Shown: piece after piece, positions 16,917 through 24,739 of the stretch
Position numbering within the stretch: the stretch's first letter is position 1
Layout of the letters: the number at the start of each line of letters is the position of its first letter
Origin: Rhizobium sp. BK376
Lineage (GTDB): Bacteria > Pseudomonadota > Alphaproteobacteria > Rhizobiales > Rhizobiaceae
Assembly: GCF_004341625.1 (NCBI RefSeq)
Contig: NZ_SLZG01000033.1
Coordinates: 1 to 44,687 of the forward strand
DNA: 44,687 bases
Direction of reading: 5' to 3'
The notes under the pieces: generated by a model
Seen by the model: the letters and a program-made list of their open reading frames with translations, nothing else
Told to the model about the DNA's origin: nothing
Databases searched by the model: none
Made by a program: the position numbers and the translations under genes

Positions 16917-17954
16917 ATGAGATACCGGCCCGCCCATCGCGTGCCAAATACTACCGGACTCTTGCCCGATCCTGCCGAAAGCCTTGCGCAGATTGGAGCC
17001 CGTTACAATTTAACACCCATGGAAAACGGCGACGAACTGAAGTATCTGGTCAAACGGCATTCGCGCGGCAATCGCACGCCGACTGCGATTCCTCGTGTCG
17101 GTCTGATGTATGCAGAACGGACAACCGAGCCGACCGCGGGCATGACGGAACCCATCATGTGTCTGGTACTCCAGGGAGCAAAGGCGATCACCTGCGGCGA
17201 GAATGTCTTGCACTATGCGACGGGCAGCTACTTCGTCGCCTCTATCGAGGTACCTGTCTTCGGCAGAATTTCCGAAGCAAGCCACGTGAAACCCTTTCTC
17301 GGCGTCTCATTCAATTTTCATCCTCGCCAGATTGCCGACCTGGTGATCGAAATGCCGGAAATGGACGATCCGGAATTCCTGTGTGGCCTTGGCGTCAGTC
17401 CGTCCGATCCGCAACTCGAAGACGCCTTTCTACGAATGCTGCGGCTTCTCGACAGACCGGACGAAATTTCCATCATGGCACCCCTGATCGAGCGAGAGAT
17501 CCTGTTTCGGCTGTTGCAGGGACCTCAAGGCGCGAAATTTCGGCAGATCGCACAGGTCGACGGGCGCCAATCTCAAGTCAGGCGGGCACTCGCCTGGATT
17601 CGCGACCACTTTACGGAACCATTCAAGGTCGAAGACCTGGCGCAGATGACAGGGATGAGCATCTCGGTGTTCCACCGCCATTTCAAGGCGGCGACGACAA
17701 TGACACCCATTCAATATCAAAAACGGTTTCGCCTTCATGAGGCGCGTCGACGCCTTCTGGAGACCCCGGGCGACGCCGCTGGCGTCGCTTTCGCCGTCGG
17801 CTACGAAAGCGCGTCTCAATTCAGTCGGGAATACGCACGCCTATTTGGACTTCCGCCCGCCCGTGATGCAAGCCGACTTCGGGCAAAGGCGTCTGCACAC
17901 TCGGCGTCGGAGACGTCCGATGATACTGAAAAGAAGGTAGAATTCGCAGATTAA
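16917..17954 (+). CDS. AraC-family regulator with AraC_N domain (first of two SDR-linked copies)
   Basis: The product has about 345 residues. An N-terminal cupin-like AraC_N domain (PRVGLMYAERTTEPTAGMTE, then CLVLQGAKAITCGENVLHY, then YFVASIEVPVFGRI) is followed by two C-terminal HTHs: VEDLAQMTGMSISVFHRHFK and the GVAFAVGYESASQFSREYARLFG signature. Such regulators often activate a divergent aldo/keto reductase or SDR gene, here the SDR 31 bp away. No clear Shine-Dalgarno decides the start; ATG 17019 would remove the non-conserved first 34 residues. Confidence 0.87.
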   Translation: MRYRPAHRVPNTTGLLPDPAESLAQIGARYNLTPMENGDELKYLVKRHSRGNRTPTAIPRVGLMYAERTTEPTAGMTEPIMCLVLQGAKAITCGENVLHYATGSYFVASIEVPVFGRISEASHVKPFLGVSFNFHPRQIADLVIEMPEMDDPEFLCGLGVSPSDPQLEDAFLRMLRLLDRPDEISIMAPLIEREILFRLLQGPQGAKFRQIAQVDGRQSQVRRALAWIRDHFTEPFKVEDLAQMTGMSISVFHRHFKAATTMTPIQYQKRFRLHEARRRLLETPGDAAGVAFAVGYESASQFSREYARLFGLPPARDASRLRAKASAHSASETSDDTEKKVEFAD

Positions 17955-17994
17955 GCGACCCGATCGTCTGCAAAGAGACTACAGTTCGAACTTT

Positions 17995-18390
17995 TCAGGA
18001 CGCAGATTTGCTCTTGCTGCGCTTCAGCGCCGTCAGCAGATAATCCTGTATGACGGCCTGCAGATTGTCGGTCGAGTCGCGGACCTGCTTCATCGAGGCT
18101 TGGATCGCCGCCTCGTCGAGGGGCGAGGCGGCCATCGCAGACGCCAGACCGGCGCGGGCACGGCGGAGGTCCCGCAGCGCCGCGAAGGTGCGCGGCCGGT
18201 TTTCGCGCATGACGCGGCGAAATTCCTGCCTCACATCGGGCGGATAGATGCTGGCGACGCTATCGACGAGGCTGCCGGCTGATGCGCCTTCACGCAGGCC
18301 GTGAGCGGCATAGCCGACCAGGAATACGTTCAGCGCGACCGAAAGGCCGAGCAGGATGAGGACCACCGTCCAGATCGATCGCCGCGTCAT
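17995..18390 (-). CDS. Spy/CpxP-like periplasmic protein (heavy-metal-sensor family)
   Basis: The product has 131 residues. One N-terminal membrane anchor (WTVVLILLGLSVALNVFLVGYAA) precedes an all-helical periplasmic part with paired Arg-rich helices: PPDVRQEFRRVMRENRPRTF, then ALRDLRRARAGL, then MKQVRDSTDNLQAVIQD. This is the layout of the periplasmic heavy-metal sensor/CpxP-like family. It is the last gene of a five-gene run and overlaps the preceding gene by 4 bp (ATGA). In comparable operons such proteins sense periplasmic metal or misfolded protein and modulate the anti-sigma factor. Function here is inferred. Confidence 0.7.
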   Translation of the reverse strand: MTRRSIWTVVLILLGLSVALNVFLVGYAAHGLREGASAGSLVDSVASIYPPDVRQEFRRVMRENRPRTFAALRDLRRARAGLASAMAASPLDEAAIQASMKQVRDSTDNLQAVIQDYLLTALKRSKSKSAS

Positions 18391-18833
18391 AGCGCATTCT
18401 CCATGCCGTCATGGGTGGAAAGGTCAAGAAACTCGGCGCTTGCCGGCGCACCCGTTGCCAGCGCCAGCAGCTTCGCGTCGAAAGCATCACCCTCGGAGGC
18501 CGCTAGCTGATAGCCGCCAGCCGCGAGAGCCAGGACGAGCAGTGTGCTGCACGCCGTGATCGCTGCCGGCCGCAGCAGAAAAGTGGAAAGCCGCGTGCCG
18601 AGCCTCCGGTCGTGGTCGGCGTCGATGCGCGCGAGTACCTGGGTTGCCATGCGCCGCTCGTCGACATTGTTCAGCGCCGCTTCCAGAACCAGGTGATCGA
18701 GAGCCTCGTCTCGATCAGGCAAATCATGCGTTCCCGCGAGCAGAAAAAGCGCCTGCTGCCGGTAGGGCGCCGGCCATTCCGCAACGTCGTTGCCAAAGCG
18801 AAGCGTCAGTTGCTTGAATTCGTCCTCTGTCAT
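18387..18833 (-). CDS. Probable membrane anti-sigma factor
   Basis: The product has 148 residues with an acidic cytoplasmic N-terminal part (MTEDEFKQLTLRFGNDVAEW; EALDHLVLEAALNNVDERR), one transmembrane helix (AAITACSTLLVLALAAGGYQLA) and a short periplasmic tail. It has no ZAS HxxxCxxC motif. I call it an anti-sigma factor because its start overlaps the ECF sigma stop (TGATG) and because of its topology. AAAGGA lies 7 bases upstream of ATG 18833; a GTG three bases earlier is possible. It should hold the sigma factor inactive at the membrane. Confidence 0.65.
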   Translation of the reverse strand: MTEDEFKQLTLRFGNDVAEWPAPYRQQALFLLAGTHDLPDRDEALDHLVLEAALNNVDERRMATQVLARIDADHDRRLGTRLSTFLLRPAAITACSTLLVLALAAGGYQLAASEGDAFDAKLLALATGAPASAEFLDLSTHDGMENAL

Positions 18834-19399
18834 CACACGTTCCTTTCGCGGCCGTCGGAGGCCGCCACATGATCCCGCAGACCGCGGCGGGCGCGGACGA
18901 GCAACTGTTCGGCCGAGCCAATACTGGTACCCATGACCTCGGCAATGGCCGGGACGTCAAGATCCGCCACCACCTTCAAGAGCAACGCCATGCGCTGCCG
19001 CTGCGGAAGCGCAGCGATGCCGTCGCGCACGGTCGACAATTCCTGCCGGTCCGCAACCCTTGCTTCGGCATCGGGCGCTTCCGACGCCGGATCGCTTTCA
19101 AGATCGTCGAGCCAGATGAAATTGCGCAGGAATCGCCTCCGGCGCTGGTCGATACAGCGGTTGGCAGCAATCTTGTAGAGCCATGTCGAGACGCGTGCCT
19201 TTTGCGGATCGTAGCGGCTGGCATTTTTCCAAGCGGTCACGAACACGTCCTGCACGACATCCTCCGCATCGCTGGAATTGCCGAGATAGCGTGCGGCAAA
19301 GCTTTGCAGGCCGCGGCCGTGGCGGGCAATAAGCTCTGCAAGCGATCGCTGACTGCCAGCCGCAATCCGCGCCATCAGGTCATCGTCTTCGCGTTGCAT
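18833..19399 (-). CDS. ECF-type RNA polymerase sigma factor
   Basis: The product has 188 residues. Region 2 runs from LMARIAAGSQRSLAELIARH to SDAEDVVQDVFVTAWKNASR, with the KARVSTWLYKIAANRCID motif. Region 4 is IAALPQRQRMALLLKVVADL with the HTH AIAEVMGTSIGSAEQLLVRA. There is no region 3, as expected for ECF factors. I chose ATG 19399; the upstream reading is Gly/Pro-rich and overlaps the preceding gene. It directs transcription of a stress regulon, probably including its own operon and the divergent EF-hand/BA14K genes. It lies 31 bp after the secreted-protein gene. Confidence 0.9.
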   Translation of the reverse strand: MQREDDDLMARIAAGSQRSLAELIARHGRGLQSFAARYLGNSSDAEDVVQDVFVTAWKNASRYDPQKARVSTWLYKIAANRCIDQRRRRFLRNFIWLDDLESDPASEAPDAEARVADRQELSTVRDGIAALPQRQRMALLLKVVADLDVPAIAEVMGTSIGSAEQLLVRARRGLRDHVAASDGRERNV

Positions 19400-19430
19400 C
19401 GGTCTTTCCACGACGACAGATTCCTCGGCT

Positions 19431-19817
19431 TTAACGGCGAAAACGGCGAAAACCAACCCAGTGCCGACCGCCGGGACCAGTAAAACTGCCCACGGACCGT
19501 GTCCGGAATGGTCCATGCGCCGACAGCCGCTGGCCGGAAAAGGTCTTGCCATTTGCGGTGACACCGGAATAGCTCCTGGAGCAGCGTGTCACAATGCCCG
19601 CCCCACAGCTGGAGCTGGAGGTATAGCTGCCGCCCTTGGCGCCGGTCCGCGTCGTCATGCCCGAATAGACGCCGTTGCCCTCATTGGTCACGCTTCGACT
19701 AATCTGGCCGCCCGCTGCCGTCGTCCTCGTCCATTCCTCGGCACCGGCCGACCCCGCGGTCGAAACGACGAGAATCGTAGCGAGCAAGAGATGAGAGAAT
19801 TTGAAATGGGTCAGCAT
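19431..19817 (-). CDS. Secreted protein of unknown function in the sigma-factor operon
   Basis: The product has 128 residues and a clear signal peptide (LLLATILVVSTAGSAGA). The mature part is Gly/Ser/Thr-rich with two Cys (SSCGAGIVTRCSRSYSG) and repeated 'TAAGGQISRSVTNEGNGVYS'-like strands, and ends in a basic GRHWVGFRRFRR tail. I do not recognise a family. AAGGAG lies 8 bases before the start. It is the second gene of the run, 33 bp after the EF-hand gene and 31 bp before the sigma factor, so it is probably co-transcribed. The Cys pair could form a disulfide in the periplasm. Confidence 0.7.
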   Translation of the reverse strand: MLTHFKFSHLLLATILVVSTAGSAGAEEWTRTTAAGGQISRSVTNEGNGVYSGMTTRTGAKGGSYTSSSSCGAGIVTRCSRSYSGVTANGKTFSGQRLSAHGPFRTRSVGSFTGPGGRHWVGFRRFRR

Positions 19818-19850
19818 GTTTGGAGCTCCTTCGTTTGAGACTCCTGCGGA

Positions 19851-20282
19851 TCAGCGGTGCCGATCCGCAAAGAGATTGTGGACGAGGACGGCTTCATCCG
19901 GAGTGATCTTGCCATCGCCGTTCCGGTCGGCGAGATCGAAAAGAGACATGTCGGCTAAGAACTCGTCGGCCGAAACCTTGCCGTCGCCATTGGTATCCAG
20001 ACGCCGCATCGCAATGCTGAGCCTTGCTTCTGCCGCCTCCGCCCGCGCCATGATGGCGTCGCTTGCGCCGTCGATTTCATCCTGGTCGATCACGCCGTCG
20101 CCATTGCGGTCGAGCCTGGAAAACAGGTGCTGGCGGGCGGCAAGAGCCTCCTCTTTCGAGATCACGCCGTCACCATTGGTATCGGCCGCTCGGAAGATGC
20201 GATCGCCGGTTGCGTCCTGCGCGTGGGCGCTAAGCGGCGCGAACCCGATGAGCAGCGCCGCGAGGATGGTCGAAGTCCTCAT
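19851..20282 (-). CDS. Exported EF-hand protein with four calcium loops
   Basis: The product has 143 residues. A signal peptide ends at AHA (about residue 21). Four canonical 12-residue EF-hand loops follow, starting at Asp34, Asp58, Asp96 and Asp119, each with D-x-N-G-D-G and a Glu at position 12. It should bind Ca2+ in the periplasm, with two paired-hand lobes as in calmodulin. AAGGA lies 8 bases upstream of ATG. It heads the five-gene minus-strand run that contains an ECF sigma factor, an arrangement that suggests calcium- or metal-linked signalling. Confidence 0.88.
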   Translation of the reverse strand: MRTSTILAALLIGFAPLSAHAQDATGDRIFRAADTNGDGVISKEEALAARQHLFSRLDRNGDGVIDQDEIDGASDAIMARAEAAEARLSIAMRRLDTNGDGKVSADEFLADMSLFDLADRNGDGKITPDEAVLVHNLFADRHR

Positions 20283-20519
20283 GATAACAATCCTTCCTAT
20301 CGGTTTGGCCGCTCCGTCGGCGACCTCATCTGCCGATACGTCATCCCGCCGCTCCTCCTACGTCGTCATCAAAAAGAATCCCGCCCGACATTTCGGCAGC
20401 CTCGGCTTCCCCGCCGGTCAAAGTTCGGTCGCCGCGCGTAGGAGCAAGACCGGCGCTGCGTAGAGGCTTGCGGAAAGACGGACCGTGGTGGGCCGCCTCT
20501 CTTCGCAATGGAGACGAGA

Positions 20520-20945
20520 ATGAGAAGAACGATCGCAATCCTTGGATCGCTGTTGCTTGCGAGCTGCAGTGCGATGGCCTCCGATCGGGAGCGTGCGCGG
20601 GACATGTTTCGCGAACTGGACACGAACGGCGACCACAAGCTCGAATTCAGCGAGATCGAAGCGGCGAGAGCGAGACTGTTTGATCGGCTGGATGTCAATC
20701 GCAACGGCATTCTCGATCCGCAGGAGATCCAGGCGGCGGTCGAGAGCGCGAAGTCTGCAAAGGGCGCCGGCGCCGGTATGCAACTCGCCGATCTGCAGCT
20801 GCGTAAAGCCATGATGGACAGAAATGGCGACGGAAAGATCTCGCGTGACGAATTCGCCAGCTTCATCCCCGACGGGTTGATCAAGGCCGATGCCGATGGC
20901 GACCAGGCACTCTCGCTGAGAGAATTGCGGTCGTTGCGCCGGTAA
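20520..20945 (+). CDS. EF-hand lipoprotein, divergent from the sigma-factor operon
   Basis: The product has 141 residues. The signal has a lipobox (Leu13-Ala-Ser-Cys16), so the mature protein is probably lipid-anchored. Loops start at Asp34 (DTNGDHKLEFSE), Asp58 (DVNRNGILDPQE), Asp100 (DRNGDGKISRDE) and Asp124 (DADGDQALSLRE). The third is fully canonical; the others have substituted loop residues, so their affinities may differ. I chose the second ATG because GGAG lies 6 bases before it. It is a paralogue of the protein at 19851-20282 and faces away from it across a 237-bp shared region. Confidence 0.85.
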   Translation: MRRTIAILGSLLLASCSAMASDRERARDMFRELDTNGDHKLEFSEIEAARARLFDRLDVNRNGILDPQEIQAAVESAKSAKGAGAGMQLADLQLRKAMMDRNGDGKISRDEFASFIPDGLIKADADGDQALSLRELRSLRR

Positions 20946-20986
20946 CGGGCACGTCTCGTATTTTGGACAGGATCAGGACCATCACG

Positions 20987-21415
20987 ATGATGAAAGTTTC
21001 AATGATGACCGGCGCGGCTCTGTTGACGCTGGCTACCTTAATGCGGCCCGCCGAGGCGACCCCACTGCCACTGATGCCGAACGTCGTCGTCGGCACGGGG
21101 AAAGTGACGGAGGTCTATTTTCGTCGCGGCTTCTATGCGGCCGGCGGCTTCTATTACTACAATGGATACAGAGGGGTCTACGGCTTTCGGCCGGGCTATC
21201 GTTACTATAACGGCTACTGGTTCCCAGCGACCGCCTTTGTCGCCGGCGTGGCGGCAGGAGTGGTCGCGGTGGCCCCGCCGCCGCCATTACCGCCGCGTCT
21301 CCCGGCGGCACATGTGCAATGGTGCTACGACCGCTATGCGTCCTATCGCGAATGGGATAACACCTATTTGCCCTATGGCGGACCTCGTCGACAATGCTGG
21401 TCACCCTACGATTGA
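20987..21415 (+). CDS. BA14K-family exported protein
   Basis: The product has 142 residues. A signal peptide (MMTGAALLTLATLMRPAEA) precedes a Gly/Tyr-rich segment (GFYAAGGFYYYNGYRG), a helix flanked by Ala and Pro, and a C-terminal BA14K-like motif HVQWCYDRYASYREWDNTYL with a second Cys in RRQCWSPY. BA14K proteins are small envelope proteins of Rhizobiales, named after a Brucella antigen. It lies 41 bp after the EF-hand lipoprotein gene and is probably co-transcribed with it. Confidence 0.8.
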   Translation: MMKVSMMTGAALLTLATLMRPAEATPLPLMPNVVVGTGKVTEVYFRRGFYAAGGFYYYNGYRGVYGFRPGYRYYNGYWFPATAFVAGVAAGVVAVAPPPPLPPRLPAAHVQWCYDRYASYREWDNTYLPYGGPRRQCWSPYD

Positions 21416-21545
21416 TCATCGATCTCCGGCAGACAAGAGCCGCACGACAGTTGCCTTCATCCCTTGATTTGTGAGGAATCGTCTCCGCGTAGGCGGATGG
21501 CAGATGCGACGTGGGCCGGGATAACCGGCCCATCCACCGCTAATC

Positions 21546-23585
21546 CTATTCCACCGGAGCCGATACGGCAGCCGCGCCGTTCCGGTGCCCGAGGCGATCT
21601 GCCACCAGCATCGACAGCATCATTTCCACGAGCCCATTGCTTGCGCCCTTCTCGCCGCCGGCACCTCCGACCTGGATTTGCGGGACAAGCGGCAGCCTGC
21701 CGTTTTCGATCGCTTCGGCGAAGCGCATGAGGACCTGCGAGTTGAGCTGGTAGTCCGGGCCACCGAAGGCTGCGACCTTTTTCTCAGTGGCTTCGGCTTC
21801 CGCCAGACCAACGGCGCGTGTCTTTTCGGCATCCGCAAAACCGGTCGCCTTGATGCGTTCGGCGTCGGCAAGCGCGATGGCCTTGATCCGGTCGGCCTCG
21901 CCGAGGCCGGCAAGGCGCACCTTTTCGGCTTCCGCCTTCGCGGTAACCTGAATGGTTTCCGCCTGCTGGCGAGTACGGGCGAGCTGCGCCTTGCCCTCGT
22001 TCTCGCTGATTTCGATAGCGAGCGCCGATGTGGTGATCTGGGTCTGCTGCTCGGCGAGCGCCTGCTTTTCGCGCAAGGTGCGCTCCTGGACGGCGGCTAC
22101 CTCCTGCAGCTTGTAGGTCTCGACCTTCTCGACGGCGATCTGGCGCTCGCGCAGCTGGATCAGGATCTGCTCGATGCTGTTCTGGCCCTGGCTGGCGCGC
22201 GGCGTGCCGATGAGCACCTCCTGGAGTTCAAGGCTGTAGGAGGCGAATTTCTCCCGCATTTCCTCGCCCGATTTGCGTTGGATTTCGCTGCGCTCCTGCA
22301 GCAGCTGGATCAAGGTCTTGGTTTGGGCAATATTCTTGAAATAGGCCGAGACCATCGGATCGAGTGTCTGCTCGACCAGCCGCTTGATGTCCCCGAAACG
22401 CTGTACGACCAGCGGCGCCTTCATATAGTCGATATGCACGACGACCGAGAGCGGAAGCATCGGCTCGAAGGCGTCCTTGGTGATCAGCGAGACTTCGGAT
22501 AGGTTTTCGTCGAGCCGGTGCTCACCGAACTGCTCCTTGGTCCATTTGAGAACGAAGTTGGTGGTGGGCACGATGACGATATTGCCGGCATAGGTATTGA
22601 AGGCATATTTGCCTGGCAGCAGCGGTGTCGACCAGACGCCTCGTGCACCGGTTTCCACCAGCTCGCCGTGGCGATAGGACTGGCCGGAAATATCGGCGCC
22701 GCGCTGGCCTGTATAAGAGACCACGACGCCTACCGTGCCGACCTCGACGATCGTTTTCTCGACCAGTTCCACGGTCGCGAAGATGCGATTGAGGAAATAA
22801 CTGCCGTCGGCAAGAACCTGCAACTGCCGGCCGCGATAACCGCCGGCATTAAGAAACTTTTCCGGATCCTGGAAATTGTTGTGGAAGTTCGGATCCTTGG
22901 GATCGTCGGCGACGGTCGGCGCGATGATTTCTCCCACCGGCAGCGCCGGACCGTCATGGATGGTGACGATGCCGATCATGTCCTCGGCATTGTGAATGAC
23001 AACAGGTTCGAAGCCGTTCCGCTCCGTGATGAGCTGCGACATATCCTCGAACAATCTCTGTTCGGAAGCGCTAAGATTGATGGAATGCGTTGATTGCGCG
23101 GTCAATACGATGAACTGCGCGAGATTGATGGCATAGGTTCCTTCGCGCAGAATCTTGCGCTGCGGTCCCTTCTGGCCACCCTTCGTCAGAAAGCCGCGCA
23201 CGTCCTGAAAGTCGTCGGCTTCGACATTGGAGGCAAGCGTTTGGGTCGGAGGTAGCGGAACGCCGTCGCGGGCGAAGACATAGCCGATCTGACCTTGGGG
23301 GATCGTCACGAGATTGGCACGGTGCATCGAATACTGAAACGGCATGAAGAGATGCAGGCCGCCGCGCACGACTTCCGGCTGAAAACCAGCCTCGCCGTTG
23401 AGCGCAATGAAGCCGTTGCGAACGGAGCCGCGAAAGCTCCAGAGTTTTTCGAGGATGCCGAGCCGGTCATTGGGGATATAGCGGACCACGCCGCTCCATC
23501 GAAACAGGATTACCAACACCACGACCGCAACGGCGATCGCGATTGCCTTCCATTCCATCGCACTAAGATATTGTAGGGCTTCCAT
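21546..23585 (-). CDS. Large SPFH-domain (flotillin/band 7-like) membrane protein
   Basis: The product has 679 residues. An N-terminal helix (AIAIAVAVVVLVILFRWSGVV) anchors it, and an extended SPFH domain with inserts (about 60-400) includes IPNDRLGILEKLWS and RGVWSTPLLPGKYAFNTYAG. A long Ala/Glu/Gln/Arg-rich coiled coil (about 440-610) carries repeats of the type 'ADAERIKATGFADAEKTRAV', and a Gly-rich tail follows. SPFH proteins oligomerise into membrane rings that organise lipid domains. The usual NfeD-like partner is absent, so the gene is alone between convergent and unrelated neighbours. Longer than most flotillins (about 450-550 residues). Confidence 0.82.
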   Translation of the reverse strand: MEALQYLSAMEWKAIAIAVAVVVLVILFRWSGVVRYIPNDRLGILEKLWSFRGSVRNGFIALNGEAGFQPEVVRGGLHLFMPFQYSMHRANLVTIPQGQIGYVFARDGVPLPPTQTLASNVEADDFQDVRGFLTKGGQKGPQRKILREGTYAINLAQFIVLTAQSTHSINLSASEQRLFEDMSQLITERNGFEPVVIHNAEDMIGIVTIHDGPALPVGEIIAPTVADDPKDPNFHNNFQDPEKFLNAGGYRGRQLQVLADGSYFLNRIFATVELVEKTIVEVGTVGVVVSYTGQRGADISGQSYRHGELVETGARGVWSTPLLPGKYAFNTYAGNIVIVPTTNFVLKWTKEQFGEHRLDENLSEVSLITKDAFEPMLPLSVVVHIDYMKAPLVVQRFGDIKRLVEQTLDPMVSAYFKNIAQTKTLIQLLQERSEIQRKSGEEMREKFASYSLELQEVLIGTPRASQGQNSIEQILIQLRERQIAVEKVETYKLQEVAAVQERTLREKQALAEQQTQITTSALAIEISENEGKAQLARTRQQAETIQVTAKAEAEKVRLAGLGEADRIKAIALADAERIKATGFADAEKTRAVGLAEAEATEKKVAAFGGPDYQLNSQVLMRFAEAIENGRLPLVPQIQVGGAGGEKGASNGLVEMMLSMLVADRLGHRNGAAAVSAPVE

Positions 23586-23983
23586 CTTTTCTGTCCTATA
23601 GGCGTACGGGTTCGTCCACCCGACAACCGCCCGGTTGGTGTTTCATAAGACGGGGAGATTGCGCACCTCAGCGTTCGACGCAGCATGACAATGTCGGACG
23701 ACAGATCTGCTCAATGTTTGGGAAAGTTGCAGCGCGTCCCAGGTCCCCCGCCGGGACGCCGCAGGTCGTGAGTGTTCTCACATCGGTGTTGCCTTGATAG
23801 ACATAACGATGAATGAGGTAAGGATTACGTCTTCAGGTTTAAAGATGTCCGGGGCGGAAAGCGAATAAATACTTCCAACTGCGTGATCATTTCGAGCATT
23901 CAATTCTATTGAGTTGCATCGCCTCAGCAGCATCGTCTCATCAGGCAGGGCGGCATGGTTCCGCATATTTCAATTCCCGTTCG
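23586..23983. other. Gene-free stretch upstream of the SPFH gene
   Basis: No coding frame with family-like sequence is visible. The right half, about 23780-23910, is richer in AT. The left end must contain the promoter of the SPFH gene, but no element is clear enough to assign. Confidence 0.4.
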
Positions 23984-24076
23984 CCCGCCGCAGAAAAGTT
24001 GCTGCGCAACTGGCTTGAGAATATCGTCTTCGAGTCCTTTTCGGGACATATCTTGCCCTTGGACGAGGTGGCATGG
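23984..24076 (+). pseudogene. Remnant of a PIN-domain (VapC-type) toxin
   Basis: About 31 codons read PAAEKLLRNWLENIV, then FESFSGHILPLDEVAWG. This is the penultimate helix and strand of VapC/FitB toxins, where the Asp of 'ILPLD' is one of the acidic metal ligands. The N-terminal half with the first catalytic Asp and the C-terminal end are missing, and no antitoxin gene is next to it. It is a fragment without function as a nuclease. Confidence 0.55.
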
Positions 24077-24231
24077 GGATCACACTCCTAAATCCGCGGG
24101 ATCACGAGGCATAGCCACGGATCGAGGCCCTTCTTACCGGATTCGAAATCACTGTTCCTGACGCCAATACCCAAAGCATCTACTGCGCAACCTGATCCGC
24201 TAGGGGAGATTTCTCGAGCTCGTGCGGCTGA

Positions 24232-24642
24232 CCCCTCGTAGGCCTGGATGGCTGGGAACGGTACGCACGGCTCGCCCGCGGCCTGATCCTCAGCGCCGAG
24301 GAAAGCGGCTATGTGCAATCCATGCAGATGATCGGAGCTTCCTCGCCGCGCATCTATATCGGCCAGATCCTCCCCAATATCGCCGGCGCCCTCGTCGTCC
24401 ATCTGACGCTGAATTTTCCCCGCACCATCATCCTGGAGACGGCCTTGTCCTTCCTCGGCCTCGACGTCCAGCCGCCGTTGACCTCGCTCGGCCAGATGCT
24501 CGGCCAGGGGCGGACCTATCTGCTCAATGCCTGGTGGATGTCCGTCATGCCGGGCTTCGTCATCTTCGCCACGACCATTTCGGTCTGCATTATCGGCGAC
24601 TGGCTGCGCGATCGGTTGGATTCCTACACGCTGACGCGCTGA
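24232..24642 (+). pseudogene. C-terminal remnant of a dipeptide/oligopeptide ABC permease (DppC-like)
   Basis: From codon GGC 24241 the frame reads GLDGWERYARLARGLILSAE, then ESGYVQSMQMIGASSPRI (the EAA loop that contacts the ATPase), then LETALSFLGLDVQPPLTSLG and GDWLRDRLD. This is the last 130 or so residues of a DppC/OppC permease of about 290. An in-frame TGA stands at 24229, so the join lies near 24235. The rest of the transporter is gone. It may once have served the neighbouring proline-racemase-family enzyme. Confidence 0.85.
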
Positions 24643-24739
24643 CAATCATCATCACCCGTAGTCATCTCGATCACGCCGCTTCCTCAAGTTCGCCGAACCT
24701 GCCACAATCGCGCCGATCGAATGGCGGCAAGGAAAGAAA

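Noticed and set aside
20283..20340. Possible leader peptide before the EF-hand operon on the minus strand
   Set aside because: An AGGAGG-like site precedes a 15-codon frame, but nothing links it to attenuation, and it may be chance in GC-rich DNA.
21585..22502. Leu/Gly-rich plus-strand open frame opposite the SPFH coiled coil
   Set aside because: Its pattern is the complement of the Ala/Glu repeats on the other strand.
24088..24645. Minus-strand open frame opposite the permease remnant
   Set aside because: It reads Asp/Gly/Ala-rich sequence complementary to the permease codons; the plus frame has the EAA loop.
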